Positions 6,316-11,096 of a DNA stretch of 11,096 nucleotides are shown one piece after another. The notes below the pieces were generated by a model. It was not told where the DNA came from and searched no databases. It worked only from the letters and a program-made list of their open reading frames with translations. The number at the start of each line of letters is the position of its first letter. Position 1 is the stretch's first letter. Origin of the DNA: Thermoleophilia bacterium (GTDB lineage Bacteria; Actinomycetota; Thermoleophilia; Gaiellales; Gaiellaceae); the NCBI GenBank assembly GCA_013362295.1, contig JABFWJ010000428.1, forward strand, positions 1-11,096, given 5' to 3'. The position numbers were made by a program, and so were the translations under genes.

Positions 6316-7058
6316 GCCCTGATTATCACCGGCGTTCCGGCGACGGCCTGACGAAAGACCTGCTCGAGCGTCGGATTCGGCAGCCTGATGCAGCCGTTGG
6401 AGACGGCGTGCCCGATCGACCACGGCTCGTTCGTGCCGTGGATCGCGATCGGCCCGCCCTGCGTCCATCCGGTGAGGACGTTCGAGAACGCGGAGATCCC
6501 GATCGCACCGGGCCCGAACGGGCCGCGGGGATCGGTCGGGACGAGCCGCTGGTTGACGTAGTAGCGCCCGGTCGGCGTCGGCGTCGACGGCGAGCCGACG
6601 GCGACCGTCGCGGTCAGCTCGGGGCGGCCGGCGCGGAAGAGCGTCAGCCGGCGGTCCGAGACGTCGACGAGAATCCGCACCTTGACCGTCTGCACGTCGA
6701 GCGCGCGGGCCCGGACGTACCCCGTGATCCCGTTCGGCCTTCTCGGCAGCTGCACGCGGTACCAGCTCGGGCTGCAGTCCCGGCGGACGACCGCGCCGGT
6801 GACGCCGAAGACGGTCGGATAACTGTTGACGTTCTTCGGGCCGAACCGCGCGCGCACCGCACCTCCGGGCCGGTCGTAGGCGATCGCGCCGTAGGGCGCG
6901 ACGCCCACGTACGCCGTCCGCTGCGACCCGAGGTGCCGGATCTCCCCGTCGGCGCACCGCTGCACCTGCGCGCCGAGGACGCGGGCCGTTTCCGGCGTGT
7001 GGCCACCGCACCCGGCCTCGGCAACGGCGAGGAGGGCAAGCGCCGCGAACGTCCTCAT
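6312..7058 (-). CDS. L,D-transpeptidase (YkuD domain) with SH3-like domain
   Basis: LDTs form 3-3 peptidoglycan crosslinks, or attach proteins to peptidoglycan, outside the membrane, using a catalytic cysteine insensitive to most penicillins. From ATG 7058 the product is 248 residues. Residues 1-17 are a signal peptide ending in AEAGC. This could be a lipobox with Cys17, but -3 is Glu, so lipidation is uncertain. Residues about 50-125 look like an SH3b-type domain (TAYVGVAPYG...WYRVQLP...GYVRARAL). The YkuD domain follows (VRILVDVSDRRLTLFRAG, then PTPTGRYYVNQRL) with the active-site block: His207 in IAIHGTN and S-x-G-C-I-R-L with Cys223. A GTG at 7115 in frame would give a polar extension before the signal peptide, so ATG 7058 is preferred. 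It is divergent from dinB and coupled by GTGA to the secreted-protein gene. Confidence 0.93.
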   Translation of the reverse strand: MRTFAALALLAVAEAGCGGHTPETARVLGAQVQRCADGEIRHLGSQRTAYVGVAPYGAIAYDRPGGAVRARFGPKNVNSYPTVFGVTGAVVRRDCSPSWYRVQLPRRPNGITGYVRARALDVQTVKVRILVDVSDRRLTLFRAGRPELTATVAVGSPSTPTPTGRYYVNQRLVPTDPRGPFGPGAIGISAFSNVLTGWTQGGPIAIHGTNEPWSIGHAVSNGCIRLPNPTLEQVFRQAVAGTPVIIRA

Positions 7059-7092
7059 GGGGATGGAACGCTCGAGCCGCCCGTCTGGTCGC

Positions 7093-7115
7093 GTGGCGGT
7101 TCCCAGGACCGCCAC
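7093..7115. repeat. 8-bp inverted repeat in the LDT/dinB divergent promoter region
   Basis: GTGGCGGT (7093-7100) and ACCGCCAC (7108-7115) are perfect reverse complements separated by 7 nt. The element lies between the divergent L,D-transpeptidase and dinB starts, covering the -35 region expected for the dinB promoter. It could be a repressor operator or simply a stem-loop. A repeat of this size is expected a few times by chance in 11 kb, so its position is the main reason to list it. Confidence 0.4.
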
Positions 7116-7123
7116 CGCATCTC

Positions 7124-7129
7124 TACGCT
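7124..7129 (+). promoter_or_regulatory. candidate -10 element (TACGCT) of a leaderless dinB promoter
   Basis: TACGCT fits the actinobacterial TANNNT -10 pattern and ends 6 nt before the dinB ATG at 7136, so transcription would start at about the A of the ATG. No Shine-Dalgarno precedes the ATG, consistent with a leaderless mRNA. The -35 region is poor (TTCCCA-like) and lies within an inverted repeat. No GAAC-N4-GTTC LexA box is visible nearby. Confidence 0.45.
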
Positions 7130-7135
7130 CCGCTC

Positions 7136-8197
7136 ATGATCGTGGCGCACCTCGACCTGGATGCGTTCTTTGCCGCGGTCGAAGAGCTCGAAAACCCGGA
7201 GCTCAGACGCGTGCCGCTGGTCGTCGGCGGCGACCCCGAAGGCCGCGGCGTCGTCGCGACCGCGAACTACGTCGCCCGCACGTTCGGCATTCGCTCCGCG
7301 ATGGCGGCCGCCGAGGCCCGGCGGCGCTGCCCGCACGCGGTCTTCGTCCGGCCGCGGCACACGCTCTACCGGGACTACTCGCGCGAGGTCTGGTCGACGA
7401 TCCGCGAGATCGTCCCGACCGTCGAGCAGGCGGGCATCGACGAGGGGTACCTCGACCTCGGCGAGGTGGCGCCGGCCTTCGACGACGCGCGGGCGCTTGC
7501 CGAGGCCGTCCGGGCGGTGGTGCGCGCGCGGACGCGCCTCTCGTGCTCGCTCGGCGTCGCGACGTCGAAGGTCGTCGCGAAGGTCGCCTCCGACCGGCGC
7601 AAGCCGGGAGGGCTGACGGTCGTGCGTCCGGGGACGGAGGCTGCGTTCCTCGCACCGTTCCCGATCCGCATCCTGCCGGGCATCGGCCCCCGCGCCGAGG
7701 AGCGCCTCGTCGCGCTCGGAATCGAGACGATCGGCGACATCGCCGCCCTCGACGACGAACAGCTTCGCGGTGCGCTCGGCGGCAAGGTCGGCCGCGAGCT
7801 TCGCGACCGTGCGCGCGGGATCGACCCGCGCCCGCTCGAGGTCGCGACGGAGCGCATCTCGATCTCGCAAGAGGAGACCTTCGAGCGCGACATCGGAGAC
7901 CCGGAGCGCCTGCACGACGAGTTGCGGCGGATGGCGGCGAAGCTCGCCGAGTACCTGCGCGGACGCGGCCAGGTCGCGCGCACCGTGACCACGAAGGTGC
8001 GCTACCCGGACTTCTCGATCCGCACCCGCTCGACGTCCCTGCCCGTCGGGACGGACGACGCCGAGCGGATCGGCGAGCTTGCCTGCGGGTTGCTCGACCG
8101 CGCGCTGCGCGACCGGCCGGGGCCCCTCCGCCTCGTCGGAGTCGGCGTGTCCGGCCTCGAAGAACACATGCAACTTTCTCTGCCGGCTGTCGTCTGA
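7136..8197 (+). CDS. dinB: DNA polymerase IV (Y-family translesion polymerase)
   Basis: DinB copies past damaged bases with low fidelity and reaches the replisome through the beta clamp. The 353-residue product has the N-terminal catalytic block HLDLDAFFAAVE (Asp7 metal ligand, Phe12 in the steric-gate position), VVATANYVARTFGIRSAM, and the second acidic block GIDEGYLDL with Asp102 and Glu103. The usual Ser before I/L-D-E is Gly100 here. SLGVATSKVVAKVASDRRKPGGL follows, then the helix-hairpin-helix ILPGIGPRAEERLVALGI (about 178-195) and the little-finger domain. It ends in QLSLP (346-350), a good beta-clamp-binding pentapeptide. ATG 7136 gives exactly the family N-terminus. The gene is divergent from the L,D-transpeptidase and appears leaderless. 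No LexA box is visible, so SOS control is not supported by the sequence. Confidence 0.95.
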   Translation: MIVAHLDLDAFFAAVEELENPELRRVPLVVGGDPEGRGVVATANYVARTFGIRSAMAAAEARRRCPHAVFVRPRHTLYRDYSREVWSTIREIVPTVEQAGIDEGYLDLGEVAPAFDDARALAEAVRAVVRARTRLSCSLGVATSKVVAKVASDRRKPGGLTVVRPGTEAAFLAPFPIRILPGIGPRAEERLVALGIETIGDIAALDDEQLRGALGGKVGRELRDRARGIDPRPLEVATERISISQEETFERDIGDPERLHDELRRMAAKLAEYLRGRGQVARTVTTKVRYPDFSIRTRSTSLPVGTDDAERIGELACGLLDRALRDRPGPLRLVGVGVSGLEEHMQLSLPAVV

Positions 8198-8260
8198 TCT
8201 GTAACCGAATCATTGCAGGACTTTCACCCTTTCGAGGCACACGACAACCGATGAACGTCC

Positions 8261-8266
8261 TACGCT
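8261..8266 (+). promoter_or_regulatory. candidate -10 element (TACGCT) for the CxxC protein gene
   Basis: The 79-nt gap after dinB holds a TACGCT identical to the dinB candidate -10, ending 10 nt before the ATG at 8277, so the leader would be only a few nucleotides. A -35 match is not evident. The gene could instead be read through from dinB. Apart from this I see nothing else in the gap. Confidence 0.3.
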
Positions 8267-8276
8267 GAAAGACGAG

Positions 8277-8435
8277 ATGACAGCACAGCCCCCCGTCAAG
8301 CTCCACGAGCACGTCGCCAAGCGAGTCCACGTGCTCATGCAGCGGTCCGGGATTCCGTACGAGATGGAGCAGCAGGTCTGTACTTCCTGCCGCCGCATCC
8401 TCGACGAGAAGCCTGTCAAGCGCGCCGCAGCCTAG
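8277..8435 (+). CDS. 52-residue CxxC protein of unknown function
   Basis: This short gene begins at ATG 8277 and encodes a basic, soluble protein. Residues 1-34 include three histidines (H10, H12, H18) and a probable helix LHEHVAKRVHVLMQRSG, followed by IPYEMEQQ. Cys35 and Cys38 (QVCTSCRRILDE) form a CxxC knuckle, and the basic tail is KPVKRAAA. One CxxC pair could bind zinc with histidines from the same chain or in a dimer, or be redox active. The layout (helix, CxxC, basic tail) recalls small conserved actinobacterial zinc-ribbon-like proteins, but I cannot name a family. It follows dinB by 79 nt and is convergent with the GMC oxidoreductase, sharing CTAG with its stop. Codon use matches neighbours. 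I think it is a real gene because the CxxC region and start context look protein-like. Confidence 0.72.
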   Translation: MTAQPPVKLHEHVAKRVHVLMQRSGIPYEMEQQVCTSCRRILDEKPVKRAAA

Positions 8436-9991
8436 GCGCCTAACGCTGCGATCGCTCCGGCCGGCACCGCCGGCCGTCTCGGCGTCACGCGCTCCACGCG
8501 CTTGTACGGGGCGCCCACCGGCGGGCGCGGATCCTCGTCTCCGGCGTTCGGCCAGAGCGAGCACGCGCGCTCGGCCTGCGCGACGATCGTCAGCGCGGGA
8601 TTGACGCCGAGGTTCGCGTTGACGGCCGAGCCGTCGAGGACGTGGAGGCCCGGTGCGTCCAGCACGCGGTGGTAGCGGTCGACGACGCTGCCGACGCACG
8701 CACCGCCGAGGATGTGAGCGGTCGTCGGCGTTCCGAGAACGACCTCGTTGATCGAGCTCCCCGCCTGGCCGCCGATCAGCTCCGCCGCGATCCGCGCGGC
8801 CTCGTTGGCGACCGGAATGCGGCCCGGCGCGTTCGAGTCGAGCGTCGTCAGGCGGCCGCGCTTCAGCCGCACGCGCAGCGAGTTGTCACGGGCCTGCATG
8901 GCGAGCAGGATCACCGTCCGCTCCGACCAGCGGCGCAGCCAGAGGCTGCGCGCGAAGGCAACCGGATGGCGAACCGCGGCGGCGAGCCAGCGCGCTGCGC
9001 CGGCCTCGTCGACGAGGATCGTCCCGAGCAGCCCCATCAGGTTCGAGCCCTTGCCGTAGCGCACCGGCTGGATCTGCGTGTGCTCGTCGGCGCGGATCAT
9101 GGAGGTGATCGCGACGCCCCGCGAGTAGTCGACGTCGACGCGAGCCGCCGACGCGCCGACGATCACTTCGGAGTTCGTCCGCACGCCGTCCCCGACGCGC
9201 GATCCTCCGAGCCCGGAGCGGAGCAGGATCCGGAGCGTCCCCAGCACCCCCGCCGCGAGCACCACCTCGCGCGCGAGGAACGGGCCGCGGTTCGTCTCGA
9301 CCCGCCAAGTTAGTGTTGACTCATCACTAACTCGCGTGAGCAGTTCGGCGCGCGTCTCGGGAAACACCTTCGCCCCGCTCCGCTCGGCGAGCCAGAGGTA
9401 GTTGCGGTCGAGCGAGTTCTTCGCGCCGCGGCGGCAGCCGGTCATGCACGCGCCGCGCAGGTCGCAGCCGTTGCGCAGCGGCCCGGCGCCCCCGAAGTAC
9501 GGGTCGACGCCGTCTTCGCCGAACCAGACGCCGACCGGCGTGTGCTCGAACGTCGCGGCCACGCCGAGCCGCGAGGCGACGCCGCGCATGACCTCGTCTG
9601 CGGGCGTGTCGCCGGGGAAGCGGGTGACTCCGAGCATCCGGCGCGCCTGCTCGTACCACGGTGCGAGCTCGGCCGCCCACTCCGCGTCTCCCCACACGTC
9701 CGCCGGGGGCTCGTAGAGGGTGTTCGCGTAGACGAGCGAACCGCCGCCCACTCCCGCGCCCGAGAGGACGAGCACGTCCCGCAGCGGGGTCAGGCGCTGG
9801 AGCCCGCGGCAGCCGAGGCGCGGCGCCCAGAGATAATCGCGCACCCGCCAGCTCGACTTCGGAAAGTCCACGGGCTCGAACCGCCGCCCTTCCTCGAGCA
9901 CTGCGACGCGATAGCCCTTCTCCGCCAGCCGCAACGCCGCGACCGCGCCGCCGAAGCCGCTGCCTACGACAACGACATCGAACTCACGCAC
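8432..9991 (-). CDS. GMC-family FAD oxidoreductase, cholesterol-oxidase-like
   Basis: These flavoenzymes oxidise alcohols such as sterols. From GTG 9991 the product is 519 residues and starts right before the dinucleotide-binding VVVVGSGFGGAVAALRLAEK (GxGxxG at 10-15, with Glu33-Glu34 near the adenosine ribose). SGAGVGGGSLVYAN (77-90) contacts the flavin. A Cys-rich block CDLRGACMTGCRRGAKNSL (C176, C182, C186) is typical of the ChoD/cholesterol-oxidase branch. The C-terminal domain carries His426 (AHILGGA) and Asn464 (NLGVNPALTIVAQ) in the expected active-site positions. No signal peptide is present. GGGGAGG lies 10 nt before GTG 9991, within the end of the sirtuin gene, supporting this start and a 28-nt overlap. 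A 25-bp AT-rich palindrome lies at codons 220-228. Its stop shares CTAG with the CxxC gene. The substrate is unknown; a sterol or other lipid alcohol is likely. Confidence 0.92.
   Translation of the reverse strand: MREFDVVVVGSGFGGAVAALRLAEKGYRVAVLEEGRRFEPVDFPKSSWRVRDYLWAPRLGCRGLQRLTPLRDVLVLSGAGVGGGSLVYANTLYEPPADVWGDAEWAAELAPWYEQARRMLGVTRFPGDTPADEVMRGVASRLGVAATFEHTPVGVWFGEDGVDPYFGGAGPLRNGCDLRGACMTGCRRGAKNSLDRNYLWLAERSGAKVFPETRAELLTRVSDESTLTWRVETNRGPFLAREVVLAAGVLGTLRILLRSGLGGSRVGDGVRTNSEVIVGASAARVDVDYSRGVAITSMIRADEHTQIQPVRYGKGSNLMGLLGTILVDEAGAARWLAAAVRHPVAFARSLWLRRWSERTVILLAMQARDNSLRVRLKRGRLTTLDSNAPGRIPVANEAARIAAELIGGQAGSSINEVVLGTPTTAHILGGACVGSVVDRYHRVLDAPGLHVLDGSAVNANLGVNPALTIVAQAERACSLWPNAGDEDPRPPVGAPYKRVERVTPRRPAVPAGAIAALGA
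8458..8476 (+). terminator. candidate hairpin terminator after the CxxC gene
   Basis: CGGCCGGC (8458-8465), loop ACC, and GCCGGCCG (8469-8476) form a perfect 8-bp all-GC stem, 22 nt after the CxxC gene stop. No T-run follows, so it would be an I-shaped terminator of the kind often proposed in actinobacteria. On the other strand it encodes Arg-Pro-Ala-rich residues at the GMC C-terminus, and this coding could explain the repeat instead. Confidence 0.4.
9308..9332. repeat. 25-bp AT-rich near-perfect palindrome inside the GMC gene
   Basis: Outer arms AGTTAGTG (9308-9315) and CACTAACT (9325-9332) and inner arms TGA (9317-9319) and TCA (9321-9323) are symmetric about C9320. Eleven of twelve base pairs match; only 9316/9324 (T/T) do not. 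The element has 9 G/C in 25, far below its surroundings. On the gene strand it covers the end of codon 220 to codon 228 (VSDESTLT), using codons such as GTT, AGT, TCA, ACA, CTA and ACT, unlike the rest of the gene. It resembles a TetR- or MarR-type operator in size and symmetry. A role is inferred, not shown. Confidence 0.75.
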
Positions 9992-10680
9992 CCGTCGAGC
10001 ACCTCCCCGGCCGCCCGGTGGATCACGAGCTCGGCTCGCTCGTCGTAGGGTGTTGGGTCGCGATTCACGATCGCGAGCCTGCCGCCGTGCGCGAGCGTCT
10101 CGTCGGGGAGGCCGGAGACCGGCCACACCTCGAGCGACGTGCCGATAACGAGCAGCAGTCCGGCGCTTTGCGCGAGCGCCGTCGCCCGGTCGATCGCCGC
10201 GGCGGGCAGCAGCTCGCCGAACATCACGACACCGGGCTTCAGGATCGCGCCGCAGCCCGCGCAGCGCGGCAGCGGCAGCAGAGCGCGCGCGTCCTCCTCG
10301 CGGTTGCCGCACGAGAGACAGACCGCGCCGCCGATCGAGCCGTGCACCTCGATCACGTCGCGCGAGCCGGCGCTCGCATGCAGGCGGTCGACGTTCTGCG
10401 TGACGACCGCCTCCACGAGCCCGCGCGACTCGAGCTCGGCGAGCGCGGCGTGAGCCGCGTTCGGGCGCGCGTCGGCGAGCGCGGCGAGCCGGTGCCCGTA
10501 GAACTCCCACACGCGCTCGGGATCGCGCCGGAAGCCCTCGATCGACGCGACCTCGTACGGGTCGTACTGCGCCCAGATCCCGCCGGCGCTTCGGAAGTCG
10601 GGGATCCCGCTCTCGGTCGACACGCCCGCGCCCGTGAGCGCGACGCACGGCTGATTCGCGCGAATGAGTTCTGCAAGCAT
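9964..10680 (-). CDS. cobB: NAD-dependent protein deacylase, CobB-type sirtuin
   Basis: Sirtuins remove acyl groups from lysines using NAD, often on metabolic enzymes. From ATG 10680 the product is 238 residues. It has the Rossmann/NAD motif GAGVSTESGIPDFRS (17-31), TQNVDRLH (94-101), catalytic His113 in VHGS, and a four-Cys zinc site (C121, C124, C140, C143). PGVVMFGE and LLLVIGTSLEVWP follow. A Tyr61-x-x-Arg64 pair (FYGHR) sits where E. coli CobB has the Tyr/Arg that bind succinyl-lysine, suggesting desuccinylase as well as deacetylase activity. GAGG 5 nt before ATG 10680 supports this start; a GTG at 10695 is an alternative that would overlap the divergent thioesterase start. Its 3' end overlaps the GMC gene by 28 nt, so the two are probably one operon. 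Its TAG stop is at 9966-9964. Confidence 0.93.
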   Translation of the reverse strand: MLAELIRANQPCVALTGAGVSTESGIPDFRSAGGIWAQYDPYEVASIEGFRRDPERVWEFYGHRLAALADARPNAAHAALAELESRGLVEAVVTQNVDRLHASAGSRDVIEVHGSIGGAVCLSCGNREEDARALLPLPRCAGCGAILKPGVVMFGELLPAAAIDRATALAQSAGLLLVIGTSLEVWPVSGLPDETLAHGGRLAIVNRDPTPYDERAELVIHRAAGEVLDGCVSSMSLS

Positions 10681-10689
10681 TCCGGCCTC

Positions 10690-11096
10690 GTGCACGGATT
10701 CAGTTTCGCAACCGATGTCAAGGTGCGCTTCGCGGAGACCGACGCGCAGGGGATCGCGCACAACTCCAGCTACCTCGTGTGGTTCGAGGTCGCGCGCGTC
10801 GAGTACCTCGAGCGTCACGCCGGCGGCTACCAGCGCCTCCGCGGCCTGGGGATCGAGGCGCTCGTGCTCGAATCGCACGTGCGCTACCTGCAGCCGGCAC
10901 GGTTCGACGACCGGCTCGTCATCCACACGCGCTGTGTGGATGTGAAGGGCGCACGTTTCCGCTACGAGTACGCGATCGAGCGCGACGGCATCGTGATCGC
11001 GGACGGCTGGACTGCGCACGCGACGGTCGACGGCGGGACGCTGCGCCCGACGCGCGTGCCGACGTGGCTCGCGGAGGCGATCGCCGCGGCGGAAGG
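10690..11096 (+). CDS. acyl-CoA thioesterase, YbgC/FadM (4HBT hot-dog) family, 3' end outside window
   Basis: These small cytosolic enzymes hydrolyse acyl-CoA to free acid and CoA. From GTG 10690 at least 135 residues are visible and the frame is open at the right edge; the family is about 130-150 residues, so little is missing. The N-terminus VKVRFAETDAQGIAHNSSYLVW carries catalytic Asp18 in E-T-D-A-x-G, with His24 and Tyr28 in conserved positions, followed by WFEVARVEYLERH, the start of the central hot-dog helix. Strands VLESHVRYLQPARFDDRLVI and ARFRYEYAIERDG complete the fold. No in-frame ATG precedes GTG 10690 and no Shine-Dalgarno is clear. It is divergent from the sirtuin with 9 nt between starts, so its promoter must lie in the sirtuin coding sequence. 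The acyl-CoA substrate cannot be read from the sequence. Confidence 0.9.
   Translation, partial: MHGFSFATDVKVRFAETDAQGIAHNSSYLVWFEVARVEYLERHAGGYQRLRGLGIEALVLESHVRYLQPARFDDRLVIHTRCVDVKGARFRYEYAIERDGIVIADGWTAHATVDGGTLRPTRVPTWLAEAIAAAE

Noticed and set aside
4057..6351. A 764-codon open frame on the plus strand opposite the secreted-protein and coiled-coil genes
   Set aside because: The translation is Arg/Ala/Gly-rich low complexity, typical of an off-frame at high GC, and it overlaps clearly real genes with signal peptide and coiled-coil structure.
7059..7115. N-terminal extension of the L,D-transpeptidase from GTG 7115
   Set aside because: It would put about 19 polar residues before an obvious signal peptide and cover the divergent promoter region; ATG 7058 gives a normal export signal.
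7059..7135. LexA (SOS) box upstream of dinB
   Set aside because: No GAAC-N4-GTTC or close variant can be found between the divergent genes.
10654..10665. Perfect 12-bp palindrome ATTCGCGCGAAT within the sirtuin start, upstream of the thioesterase
   Set aside because: Two or three perfect 12-bp palindromes are expected by chance in a window this size; no further symmetry extends it. It is worth revisiting only if conserved.
1..11096. CRISPR array, tRNA/rRNA genes, insertion sequence or prophage
   Set aside because: No regularly spaced repeats, transposase-like products, terminal inverted repeats or tRNA-like cloverleaf sequences were seen on either strand.

Overview
The window is GC-rich, roughly 70% by eye, and almost entirely coding. 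Codons end mostly in G or C, GTG/TTG starts are common, and genes are packed with 4-nt overlaps and very short gaps. The gene families are typical of a high-GC actinobacterium: a DUF4081-type GNAT protein, a YegS-type lipid kinase, a cholesterol-oxidase-like GMC enzyme and a CobB-type sirtuin. The style of the TilS N-terminus makes me lean to Thermoleophilia (Solirubrobacterales/Gaiellales), but this is an impression without a database search. No tRNA, rRNA, CRISPR array, insertion sequence or prophage is visible.

Layout. (1) 1-2375, minus strand: an operon-like run of a GNAT acetyltransferase, a 56-residue membrane-like ORF coupled to it by a TTGA overlap, a small secreted protein, and tilS, which runs off the left edge. 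(2) 2405-4573, plus strand, divergent from the GNAT gene: deoD (purine nucleoside phosphorylase), an unrecognised 183-residue protein, and a diacylglycerol-kinase-family lipid kinase. (3) 4570-7058, minus strand: an L,D-transpeptidase, a 481-residue secreted protein coupled to it by a GTGA overlap, and a small coiled-coil protein with a Lys/Ala-rich tail. (4) 7136-8435, plus strand: dinB (DNA polymerase IV) and a 52-residue CxxC protein. (5) 8432-10680, minus strand: a sirtuin followed by a GMC flavin oxidoreductase. (6) 10690 to the right edge, plus strand: a YbgC/FadM-type acyl-CoA thioesterase, divergent from the sirtuin with only 9 nt between start codons.

How the genes may work together. 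The LDT/secreted-protein pair looks like a cell-envelope unit. The sirtuin, whose Tyr/Arg pair suggests desuccinylase-type specificity, the GMC enzyme and the thioesterase could form an acyl/lipid-metabolism neighbourhood. deoD with the unknown protein and the lipid kinase looks like an ordinary operon without an obvious common pathway. tilS is translation housekeeping (tRNA-Ile2 lysidine).

The observations most worth a second look are: a near-perfect 25-bp AT-rich palindrome buried in the GMC coding sequence, with AT-ending codons unlike its surroundings; two convergent gene pairs whose stop codons share one CTAG; tilS with no ATG/GTG/TTG start available; an apparently leaderless dinB promoter overlapped by an inverted repeat; and several small unrecognised proteins. 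I did not find a clear new multi-gene system such as a defence island or biosynthetic cluster.
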